Position numbers and translations under genes: made by a program. 8,673 bases of DNA from Desulfobulbus sp. (GTDB lineage: Bacteria > Pseudomonadota > Gammaproteobacteria > Burkholderiales > Rhodocyclaceae), in the NCBI GenBank assembly GCA_009782025.1, contig WQUQ01000326.1, positions 1 through 8,673 on the forward strand, written 5' to 3'. Positions 1 through 8,670 of this stretch are shown one piece after another. Numbering within the stretch: position 1 is the first letter of the stretch; each line of letters begins with the position of its first letter. The notes beneath the pieces were generated by a model. The model worked only from the letters and a program-made list of their open reading frames with translations. It ran no database searches and had not been told where the DNA came from.

Positions 1-3555
<3,555 letters not shown>

Positions 3556-3577
3556 CCAACGATTCTAGCCCCAATAG

Positions 3578-3603
3578 CGGCAGGCGAGGGTGACTCGCTG
3601 CCG
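3578..3603. other. Hairpin between the accessory cassette and nnr
   Basis: CGGCAGGCGAG (3578-3588) pairs with CTCGCTGCCG (3594-3603) around a 5-nt loop, with a single bulged base. It falls 12 bp after the stop of the short ORF at 3616 and 22 bp before the nnr start. There is no T-run on either side, so it may be a weak terminator or attenuator ending the cassette transcript, or an mRNA structure near the nnr start. Confidence 0.4.
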
Positions 3604-3615
3604 TTGCGCGGTCAG

Positions 3616-3807
3616 CTAACCGGTTTCCGGCCTTTCTTGCCGGGGGTTGATGGAAACGCCCACGGGCAGCATTTCGATCACCTCGTCGCGTCTGGTTGCC
3701 GTAGAGCGGCTGCGTGTGAATGGCGGGAACGACAGTACCGTCGACGGTGGCGGCCTTGAACTGGGTGGCGGGAGGTGTTTGCGCATGACGGTATATGGCG
3801 TGGTCAT
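3616..3807 (-). CDS. Small ORF of unknown function, third member of the AbiEii-type cassette; possibly frame-damaged
   Basis: This 63-codon ORF is not recognised. It is kept because it has the best ribosome binding site in the window: AAAGGAGG (3822-3815) lies 7 nt before the ATG and overlaps the last base of the nucleotidyltransferase stop codon, so the two genes are clearly arranged for coupled translation. The product begins MTTPYTVMRKHLPP and ends DEVIEMLPVGVSINP plus a short charged tail. The middle (about residues 13-39) is an unlikely Pro/Ser/Arg-rich stretch. In the neighbouring frame the same DNA (3772-3689) reads ATQFKAATVDGTVVPAIHT and so on, with GC in the third position of 24 of 28 codons, against 18 of 28 in the nominal frame. 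A pair of compensating indels, or assembly errors, could therefore have altered the middle. It might be an antitoxin or accessory protein, but nothing in the sequence proves a function. Confidence 0.45.
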   Translation of the reverse strand: MTTPYTVMRKHLPPPSSRPPPSTVLSFPPFTRSRSTATRRDEVIEMLPVGVSINPRQERPETG

Positions 3808-3821
3808 TGATATGCCTCCTT

Positions 3822-4547
3822 TCATGGTTCCATTCCATAGTCGTTGGAATGATGCGTACCCATATCGCACACCCGGTCGAAAATCACAGTCGAAAGGTGC
3901 GAGCAAGCGGCTTTGACCGTCCGCCAGTCATGCCAGCGAGGATCGAGGTTCTTGTATTCGCTGAGTTCGGTTTCTTCCAGGTCGTAGGGCAGTGCGTTGG
4001 CAAGTTGCACCTGCAACTGCTGTAGCGGTGATTCGCCGTTATCCTGCTGGTAGAGCCGGTCAAAGGATTGCAGCGCTTGGGCAACGTTCTCATCACCCAT
4101 GTGAGCAGCCAAGGCCACGAAGTCGAGGTAATCTCGCGTGGCATTGCGCTTGAGGATCAGCACGCCCTTGATGCGCAGAATCTCACCTTTGGTCGGAACG
4201 GTAATCCGCGCACCGTGATGGTCCACCACGGCCGTTTCCAGCGGTTCGTCGCGGATAAGCTGGCGAACGCCGGTTTCAATGCCATCGAGGCTGCCAAGGA
4301 TTTGTACGGGCCGCTGCACGCGAGCGGTCTTCCAGCCCGCGACCGACTCAAGCTCGGCCAGCACTTCGTCAAAGCGATGCCGCAGATCGGTCAGCACATG
4401 GTCGGCGTCACGGGAGAAGCGGTGTTCGGCATGGATTGCCGAAGCGGTTCCTCCAACTAGCACGGCATCCGGCAGGATGCGCTGGAGCCGTGCGGCAGAG
4501 GACAAGACGAGTTCCCAGTCAGGCAGCGGCGCGGTGTTCTTTGGCAT
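3822..4547 (-). CDS. Nucleotidyltransferase of the AbiEii/AbiGii toxin-like family
   Basis: The 241-residue protein carries the marks of an AbiEii-type (MNT/Pol-beta fold) nucleotidyltransferase. LVGGTASAIHAEHRFSRDAD (30-49) gives the GG motif (32-33) and the metal-binding Asp47/Asp49, and GEILRIKGVLILKRNATRDY (121-140) gives Lys127 and the RDYLDF element (138-143) typical of the family's second conserved block. Relatives act as toxins in type IV toxin-antitoxin and abortive-infection systems by transferring nucleotides to RNA targets; that activity is inferred here. The usual partner AbiEi, a winged-helix antitoxin of about 200 residues, is absent. The ORF at 4519-4746 overlaps the 5' end by 29 nt and another ORF follows 14 nt after the stop. 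The start ATG at 4547 has only a weak ribosome site, consistent with coupling to the upstream ORF. Base composition is lower in GC than the neighbours (34 of 60 bases at 4021-4080 against 40 of 60 at 3181-3240 in nnr), suggesting acquisition by transfer. Confidence 0.8.
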   Translation of the reverse strand: MPKNTAPLPDWELVLSSAARLQRILPDAVLVGGTASAIHAEHRFSRDADHVLTDLRHRFDEVLAELESVAGWKTARVQRPVQILGSLDGIETGVRQLIRDEPLETAVVDHHGARITVPTKGEILRIKGVLILKRNATRDYLDFVALAAHMGDENVAQALQSFDRLYQQDNGESPLQQLQVQLANALPYDLEETELSEYKNLDPRWHDWRTVKAACSHLSTVIFDRVCDMGTHHSNDYGMEP

Positions 4548-4746
4548 AGTGCATCCAGAAGTGATGGCGTTGCGCGTAGGGATCGGAAACGTAAGGGCGG
4601 CAAACGCGCTCGACCTTGTCCAGCAGGGTGCGGTCGGACAAAACCGCCCGGCGCAGTTCAGCCCAGTCCCGCCAGCGCCCGCGTGAGATTACGTCGTCGA
4701 TAGCGGCGAGAGTGAAGCGCTGATGGTTGAGGTGGCGATGAAGCAT
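4519..4746 (-). CDS. Small protein upstream of the AbiEii-like gene, candidate partner or antitoxin
   Basis: A 75-codon ORF from ATG at 4746 (a TTG at 4755 could add three residues). The product is charged and probably all helical, with no membrane segment or signal peptide. Its core runs FTLAAIDDVISRGRWRDWAEL (written here in one-letter code for about residues 11-31 less one), followed by LLDKVERVC and VSDPYAQRHHFW. The pattern of an I-[DE]-x-V-[IL] helix, a glycine, then D-W-x-x-L recalls small proteins of the DUF6922 type that also sit beside AbiEii-like nucleotidyltransferases; this resemblance is from memory and unverified. The gene overlaps the toxin-like gene by 29 nt in another frame, a strong sign of translational coupling and of a two-component module. 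It lies 67 bp after the cnoX stop with its own AT-rich spacer. No clear Shine-Dalgarno is visible. Confidence 0.65.
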   Translation of the reverse strand: MLHRHLNHQRFTLAAIDDVISRGRWRDWAELRRAVLSDRTLLDKVERVCRPYVSDPYAQRHHFWMHYAKEHRAAA

Positions 4747-4755
4747 GGTGAACAA

Positions 4756-4813
4756 CGCACTTTTACGAATACCCGATTTTTAAACGGCAATCAGCGCTTG
4801 ATCGCGGGCTACT
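4756..4813 (-). promoter_or_regulatory. AT-rich spacer, probable promoter region of the accessory cassette
   Basis: This spacer between cnoX and the cassette is much richer in A and T than its surroundings. On the minus strand a weak -35 TTGCCG (4790-4785) and a -10-like TAAAAG (4765-4760) are 19 bp apart, leaving a leader of only a few bases before the ATG at 4746. The match is poor, so the exact promoter is uncertain. No hairpin terminator for cnoX is seen here, so read-through from cnoX is possible. Confidence 0.3.
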
Positions 4814-5671
4814 TCAATTCAGCGCGGTCGACAGCTTGCGCCGGTATTCGCGCACCAGATCGTCATACTGCTCGCCAGCCAGGGCCTCGAAGAGTTGCAG
4901 CAGCGCCTTGCGGCCGGCGCCTTCGTCGAAGAAGCGGTCGCGGCGGACGACTTCGAGCGCTGCTTCAAGCGCCTCGCGGAAGCGGCTTTGGGCGGCGTAG
5001 GCGCGGGCCAGTTCGAGGCGCGTGGCGTGGTCGTCCGGGTTGGCGGCGAGTTTGGCTTCGAGCGGGGTCGTGTCGGCGGTGCCGGCGGCCAGCGCCAGGC
5101 GGGCGCGCAGGGCGGCGGCGCGGGCGTTTTCCTGTGTGTATTCGGCGGCCAGTAGTTGCTGCGCTTCGTCGTTACGGCCCAGTACAAGCAGCAGTTCGCT
5201 GGCGTCGAGGCGGATGGCTTCGTCCTTGGGCGCCTGGCGACTGGCTTCGGCCAGGAGATTGAGCGCGGCCTCGGGCTGGCCGTCGGCAGCCAGCGCGGCG
5301 GCCTGTTCGCGTGGCGAGGCGGTGGCGGGGCCGGCCGGTAGCGCAATGCGGTCGATGAAGGCGCGCAACTGGCTTTCCGGCAGCGCGCCGCTGAACTCAT
5401 CGACCAGTTGCCCCTGATACAGTACCTTGACCGAGGGAATGCTGCGCACGCCAAAATGCTGCGCCAGTTCGGGGTTTTCGTCGCTATTGACCTTGGCCAG
5501 CAGAAAGCGCCCGGCGTATTCCTCGGCCAGTTTTTCCAGCAGCGGCTTCAAAACCTTGCACGGCGCGCACCACGGCGCCCAGAAATCGACCAGCACCGGC
5601 ACGGTCTCGGCCGGCAGCAGCACCTGGGTTTGGAAGGTTTCGAGGGAAACGTCAAAGGCGAATGAGGACAT
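4814..5671 (-). CDS. cnoX: Chaperedoxin CnoX/YbbN: thioredoxin domain with C-terminal TPR region
   Basis: The protein is 285 residues, the same size as E. coli CnoX/YbbN. Residues 1-110 form a thioredoxin fold with the active site WCAPCK (34-39, Cys35 and Cys38), a VNSDENPELAQHF helix-strand region (61-73) and the cis-proline loop SIPS (77-80, Pro79). Residues about 120-285 are alpha-helical, Ala/Leu-rich TPR-like repeats that end in the family block VVRRDRFFDEGAGRKALLQL (241-260) and REYRRKL. Family members hold oxidation-sensitive clients and pass them to GroEL or DnaK in the cytoplasm. E. coli CnoX has lost its CxxC cysteines (SxxC), whereas here both are present, so thiol-reducing activity is likely, as for Caulobacter-type CnoX. 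The start at 5671 gives MSSFAFDVSLETF; the frame stays open upstream but that part overlaps nadC on the other strand. It is divergent from nadC. Confidence 0.93.
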   Translation of the reverse strand: MSSFAFDVSLETFQTQVLLPAETVPVLVDFWAPWCAPCKVLKPLLEKLAEEYAGRFLLAKVNSDENPELAQHFGVRSIPSVKVLYQGQLVDEFSGALPESQLRAFIDRIALPAGPATASPREQAAALAADGQPEAALNLLAEASRQAPKDEAIRLDASELLLVLGRNDEAQQLLAAEYTQENARAAALRARLALAAGTADTTPLEAKLAANPDDHATRLELARAYAAQSRFREALEAALEVVRRDRFFDEGAGRKALLQLFEALAGEQYDDLVREYRRKLSTALN

Positions 5672-5703
5672 GGGAATCTCGGTTGCAGAAGAAAGTCGGG
5701 CGA

Positions 5704-5709
5704 ATTTTA
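5704..5709 (-). promoter_or_regulatory. Probable -10 element of cnoX
   Basis: TAAAAT on the minus strand lies 32 nt upstream of the cnoX ATG, implying a leader of about 26 nt. The matching -35 is poor. The same hexamer occurs at the same distance before thrC. Confidence 0.4.
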
Positions 5710-5734
5710 CCGCCTGCCTGGCGATGGCTGTGCA

Positions 5735-5761
5735 GTCCTCGCGATGGCCTGGCTTACAGCG
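5735..5761 (+). repeat. Copy 2 of the circularly permuted 26-bp motif, upstream of nadC
   Basis: The 16-mer GTCCTCGCGATGGCCT (5735-5750) runs into the 14-mer CCTGGCTTACAGCG (5748-5761). Both are exact copies of words at 1983-2011 before pyrG, where their order is reversed. Just before it, GCGATGGCTGTGCAG (5721-5735) looks like a decayed further unit. The motif ends 24 bp upstream of the nadC -10. Confidence 0.6.
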
Positions 5762-5785
5762 GTGCGTCAGCGCGCCATCCCGGCA

Positions 5786-5791
5786 TATAAT
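5786..5791 (+). promoter_or_regulatory. Probable -10 element of nadC
   Basis: A consensus TATAAT lies 34 nt upstream of the nadC ATG, predicting a transcription start near 5798. No good -35 is found 16-18 bp upstream, so an activator or an alternative spacing may be involved. Confidence 0.5.
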
Positions 5792-5825
5792 CGCCTCCCG
5801 ACCCGTTCCGTTTGTTCGACACGCC

Positions 5826-6689
5826 ATGACCATCGACTTTGCCATTCCGCTCGCTCCCGAAATCGCCCGCAACGTCACTGCCGCTCTGGAAGAGGACATC
5901 GGCCCCGGCGACCTGACCGCCAGCCTGATCGACGCCAGCCGGCAAAGCCGGGCCACGGTCATTTCGCGCGAACCAGGTGTGCTCTGCGGCCGCGACTGGT
6001 TCGACGAATGTGTGCATCGCCTCGACCCCGGAGCGCGTATCACCTGGCAGGCCGCCGATGGCGAGCGCATCGTCGCCAACCAGACGCTGTGCGACATCGA
6101 GGCCAATGCCTGCGCCCTGCTCTCGGCCGAACGCACCGCCCTCAACTTTCTCCAGTTGCTGTCGGCGGTGGCCAGCAAGGTGAGAATTTATGCCGATGCC
6201 ATTGCAAACACCGGGGCGCGGATGATCGACACGCGCAAAACCCTGCCCGGCCTGCGCATTGCCCAGAAATACGCGGTTCGCTGCGGCGGCGGCAATAATC
6301 ACCGGCTGGCGCTATGGGATGCCATTCTCATCAAGGAAAACCATATTCATGCCGCTGGCGGCATCGTCCCGGCGCTGGCGGCGGCTCGCCGCATCGCCGA
6401 AGAGGCCGGCGGGCGCTGCCAGTTCATCCAGATCGAGGTGGAATCGCTCGCTGAACTGGATGCCGCGCTGGCAGCCGGCGCAACCATGATCCTGCTCGAC
6501 AATTTCGATCTCGACATGATGCGCGAGGCCGTCCGCCGCAATGCGGGCCGGGCCACGCTCGAAGCCTCCGGCAACGTCACGCTGGAAACCATTCGCGCCA
6601 TCGCCAGGACTGGCGTCAACCACATCTCGGCCGGGACATTGACCAAGGATGTCAAGGCGCTCGATCTGTCGATGCGCTTCATCGACTGA
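5826..6689 (+). CDS. nadC: Nicotinate-nucleotide pyrophosphorylase (quinolinate phosphoribosyltransferase, carboxylating)
   Basis: NadC converts quinolinate and PRPP to nicotinate mononucleotide with loss of CO2, the entry step of de novo NAD synthesis in the cytoplasm. The 287-residue product fits the family. The N-terminal domain begins with LEEDIGPGDLTASLI (21-35). The barrel carries ALNFLQLLSAVAS (105-117), MIDTRKTLPGLRIAQKYAV (133-151), GGGNNHR (154-160), LIKENHI (168-174), EVE (204-206), ILLDNF (222-227), EASGNV (246-251) and ISAGTLTKDVKALDLSMR (267-284). The arginines, lysines and acidic residues used for quinolinate and PRPP binding are all present. The start ATG at 5826 is supported by homologous N-termini and by a TATAAT 34 nt upstream; the frame is open to 5427, but that part lies over cnoX on the other strand. 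The Shine-Dalgarno is weak. The stop codon is followed at once by the repeat element at 6690-6791. No nadA or nadB is adjacent. Confidence 0.98.
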   Translation: MTIDFAIPLAPEIARNVTAALEEDIGPGDLTASLIDASRQSRATVISREPGVLCGRDWFDECVHRLDPGARITWQAADGERIVANQTLCDIEANACALLSAERTALNFLQLLSAVASKVRIYADAIANTGARMIDTRKTLPGLRIAQKYAVRCGGGNNHRLALWDAILIKENHIHAAGGIVPALAAARRIAEEAGGRCQFIQIEVESLAELDAALAAGATMILLDNFDLDMMREAVRRNAGRATLEASGNVTLETIRAIARTGVNHISAGTLTKDVKALDLSMRFID

Positions 6690-6791
6690 TTCCATTTCCA
6701 AATCAACCGATGACTTTGTCGGCTTCGCTTGCCGGTCAACCGTACTGTCTCTCGCTTCGCCTTCGCGTCCCCGGCTGATTTAAAAATGGAA
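6690..6791 (+). repeat. 102-bp element with 20-bp imperfect terminal inverted repeats (copy A)
   Basis: The left end TTCCATTTCCAAATCAACCG (6690-6709) and the reverse complement of the right end, TTCCATTTTTAAATCAGCCG (6772-6791), agree at 17 of 20 positions. The element begins at the base after the nadC stop codon. Its core from 6718 on matches copy B (8483-8555) in inverted orientation, with identical blocks of 17, 12 and 14 bp separated by short variable stretches. It contains no ORF. A short MITE-like or dispersed intergenic repeat is the best reading; it can also fold in the nadC transcript. Confidence 0.7.
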
Positions 6792-6826
6792 TGACGCTAC
6801 GGCTGGCGGCGCAGTGGTTTTGCGGT

Positions 6827-6832
6827 CATAAT
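6827..6832 (+). promoter_or_regulatory. Possible -10 element of the 45-residue membrane ORF
   Basis: CATAAT lies 32 nt before the ATG at 6865, the usual distance for the other promoters in this window. A GATAAT at 6847-6852 is too close to the start to be preferred. No convincing -35 is seen. Confidence 0.3.
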
Positions 6833-6864
6833 CCCGCAGGCAAGCTGATAATCAGAGAGTTCCC

Positions 6865-7002
6865 ATGTTGTTTGCGCTGTTTTATGTGATCGCCATCGCC
6901 ATTCTGATCCTGCATTTCACCGGCTTTCTGGCTCGGCACAATCTGGAATGGCTGGTGCTCGTGCTGGCGGTCGCGGTGTTCCCGGCCGTCATCTACCTGT
7001 AG
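6865..7002 (+). CDS. Small two-helix membrane protein (45 residues), unknown function
   Basis: The ORF starts MLFALFYVIAIAILILHFTG and ends VAVFPAVIYL before TAG. It has two hydrophobic segments, about residues 2-22 and 29-45, joined by a short polar loop ARHNLE (23-28). The loop carries Arg24 and His25, so by the positive-inside rule it should face the cytoplasm with both ends outside; this is an inference. A GAGAG ribosome site (6855-6859) lies 5 nt before the ATG and a -10-like CATAAT is 32 nt upstream. It converges with thrC with only 17 bp between the stop codons, a spacing expected for a true gene end. I do not recognise the family, and chance ORFs of this length are common, but the start signals and the clean hairpin-like membrane pattern favour a real gene. 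Confidence 0.55.
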   Translation: MLFALFYVIAIAILILHFTGFLARHNLEWLVLVLAVAVFPAVIYL

Positions 7003-7019
7003 CGCGCCCCCGGCGGCGC

Positions 7020-8447
7020 TCAGGCCCGCTCGGCGATGTAGCGCTTTACCGCCTCGACATCCGGGGCCATGACGACGACGCGCTGCGGCAAGGCTTCGAT
7101 GCTGGCGAGGTCGGCCGGGCGCACCGGCTCGGTTCCCAGCGCCTCGCGGATGGTTTCCTCGAATTTGGCGGGCTGGGCCGTTTCCAGCACGATCATCGGC
7201 ACGCCCGGCAGGCGGTGTTCCAGCGCCACCTTGAGGCCGTCGGCGGTGTGGGTGTCGAGCATCACGCCATAGCGCCCGTGGGCCAGCCGAATGGTGTTGA
7301 TGCGGTCGCTGTGGGTGCTCTTGCCGGAAACGATGCCGAAGCGCGGCATTGCGGCCCACCAGGGCGTCGCCGACAAGTCGAAGGCTTCGCCCTTATCCAC
7401 CTTGGCCCATAGCTCGCGGACGACCGCCGCATCGCGGCCGACCAGATCGAAGATGAACCGCTCGAAGTTGGATGCCTTGGAAATATCCATCGACGGGCTG
7501 GAGGTGATGCTGGTCTCGCTCGATGCGCGCGGGCGATAGACGCCGCTGCGGAAAAACTCGTCGAGCACGTCATTCTCGTTGGTCGCCAGCACCAGGCGGG
7601 CGATGGGCAGGCCCATCATGCGGGCGATGTGGCCGGCGCAGATATTGCCGAAATTGCCCGACGGCACGGCGAAGGCGACCTGTTCGTCGTTCGCGCGGGT
7701 GGCCAGGAAATAGCCCTGGAAGTAATAGACGATCTGCGCCACGACCCGCGCCCAGTTGATCGAATTGACCGCGCCGATCCTGTACCGGGCCTTGAAGGCG
7801 GCGTCATTGGCGACCGCCTTGACGATGTCCTGGGCGTCGTCGAACATGCCGGTGACGGCGATGTTGAAAATGTTGGCATCCGTCAGCGAATACATCTGGG
7901 CGCGCTGGAAGGCGCTCATCCTGCCCTCCGGCGAGAGCATGAACACCTTGACGTTGTGCTTGCCGCGCATGGCGTACTCGGCCGCCGAGCCGGTATCGCC
8001 GGACGTTGCACCCAAGATGTTGATCGACTCGCCGCGCCGTTCCAGCACATACTCGAACAGATTGCCGAGCAACTGCATGGCCATGTCCTTGAAGGCCAGC
8101 GTCGGGCCGTTCGAGAGTTCCTGCGTGTATAGCCCATCGTCGAGCCGGGTCAGCGGCGTAATCAGGGCCGCGTCGCCGCCGTTGCGGACATGGCGATAGA
8201 CATCGGCGGTATAGGTCCTGGCGATGATGGCCTTGAGGTCGGCGGCGGGAATGTCGTCGATGAATTTGCTCAAAATCTCGAAAGCCAGATCGGCGTAGGA
8301 CAGCCCGCGCCAGGCGTCCAGTTCGCGGCGGCTGATGTGCGGATAGCTCTCCGGCAGATAAAGCCCGCCATCGGGCGCCAGACCGCCGAGCAGAATGTCG
8401 CAGAAAGCCTGGGGCGCGGCGTGGCCGCGAGTCGAGATATAGCGCAT
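7020..8447 (-). CDS. thrC: Threonine synthase
   Basis: ThrC converts O-phosphohomoserine to threonine with pyridoxal phosphate, the last step of threonine synthesis. The 475-residue product fits the longer bacterial class. The N-terminal segment MRYISTRGHAAPQAFCDILL is diagnostic. The PLP lysine is Lys120 in GPTLAFKDMAMQL (114-126); LGATSGDTGSAA (145-156) and VPSGNFGNICAGH (261-273) form the phosphate and substrate pockets. SSETSITSSPSMDISKASNFER (309-330, here quoted as the SPSMDISKASNFER part, 317-330) is also typical. The start at 8447 is chosen because upstream in-frame codons to 8558 translate a repeat element. The ribosome site is weak. The usual betaproteobacterial neighbour hom is not next to it, and the 5' side instead holds copy B of the repeat and a hairpin cluster. 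It converges with the small membrane ORF. Confidence 0.97.
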   Translation of the reverse strand: MRYISTRGHAAPQAFCDILLGGLAPDGGLYLPESYPHISRRELDAWRGLSYADLAFEILSKFIDDIPAADLKAIIARTYTADVYRHVRNGGDAALITPLTRLDDGLYTQELSNGPTLAFKDMAMQLLGNLFEYVLERRGESINILGATSGDTGSAAEYAMRGKHNVKVFMLSPEGRMSAFQRAQMYSLTDANIFNIAVTGMFDDAQDIVKAVANDAAFKARYRIGAVNSINWARVVAQIVYYFQGYFLATRANDEQVAFAVPSGNFGNICAGHIARMMGLPIARLVLATNENDVLDEFFRSGVYRPRASSETSITSSPSMDISKASNFERFIFDLVGRDAAVVRELWAKVDKGEAFDLSATPWWAAMPRFGIVSGKSTHSDRINTIRLAHGRYGVMLDTHTADGLKVALEHRLPGVPMIVLETAQPAKFEETIREALGTEPVRPADLASIEALPQRVVVMAPDVEAVKRYIAERA

Positions 8448-8476
8448 GGCGTAGACCTGAAAAGCGAAAAAATCTG

Positions 8477-8482
8477 ATTTTA
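8477..8482 (-). promoter_or_regulatory. Probable -10 element of thrC, abutting the repeat end
   Basis: TAAAAT on the minus strand lies 29 nt before the thrC ATG. It begins at the base next to the terminal 20-mer of copy B, so the promoter's -35 region lies within the repeat (8500-8505 at 17-bp spacing, with a poor match). Confidence 0.4.
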
Positions 8483-8555
8483 TTCCATTTCCAAATCGGC
8501 CGAGTACGCGAAGGCGAAGCGCAGACAGTACGGTGGTACGGCAAGCGAAGCCGAC
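8483..8555 (-). repeat. Copy B of the dispersed repeat, inverted relative to copy A
   Basis: Its plus-strand end TTCCATTTCCAAATCGGCCG (8483-8502) matches the left end of copy A at 18 of 20 positions. Read on the minus strand it contains GTCGGCTTCGCTTGCCG, ACCGTACTGTCT and CTTCGCCTTCGCGT exactly as in copy A. The second terminal repeat of copy A is missing here, so this is a partial or truncated copy. It occupies the region directly upstream of the thrC promoter. Confidence 0.7.
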
Positions 8556-8572
8556 CACGGTGCAAGCGCAAG

Positions 8573-8592
8573 CCCCGGCCTTCAGGCCGGGG
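8573..8592. repeat. Hairpin 1 of the right-edge cluster
   Basis: CCCCGGCC (8573-8580) and GGCCGGGG (8585-8592) form a perfect 8-bp stem around a TTCA loop. It has the same stem length and loop as the hairpin at 8651-8670. Confidence 0.6.
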
Positions 8593-8615
8593 TCAAGCGA
8601 GCCAAGCGTGATTTC

Positions 8616-8630
8616 GGTGCCGGAGGCACC
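8616..8630. repeat. Hairpin 2 of the right-edge cluster
   Basis: GGTGCC and GGCACC form a perfect 6-bp stem around a GGA loop. It lies midway between two TTCA-loop hairpins. Confidence 0.45.
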
Positions 8631-8650
8631 CCAAACTCGTGGCGAGGAAG

Positions 8651-8670
8651 CTCCGGGCTTCAGCCCGGAG
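8651..8670. repeat. Hairpin 3 of the right-edge cluster, REP-like or IS200/IS605-end-like
   Basis: CTCCGGGC (8651-8658) and GCCCGGAG (8663-8670) form a perfect 8-bp stem around a TTCA loop, preceded by GAGGAAG. Hairpins of this kind are found at the right ends of IS200/IS605-type elements and in REP sequences. No tnpA or tnpB coding sequence is recognisable in the window, so assignment is tentative. Confidence 0.5.

Noticed and set aside
3556..3615. Possible third copy of the pyrG/nadC upstream motif before nnr (CTCGC, TGCC and TTGGGG words)
   Set aside because: The words are short and spaced differently, with no exact match longer than a few bases, so chance is sufficient.
5427..5825. Upstream extension of the nadC frame on the plus strand
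   Set aside because: It lies over cnoX, and NadC homologues begin close to the ATG at 5826.
5672..6178. Upstream extension of cnoX on the minus strand
   Set aside because: It overlaps the well-supported nadC on the opposite strand, and the thioredoxin fold starts at the ATG at 5671.
8448..8558. 37-residue extension of thrC
   Set aside because: It translates the repeat copy B and the promoter region; ThrC typically starts MRYISTRG.
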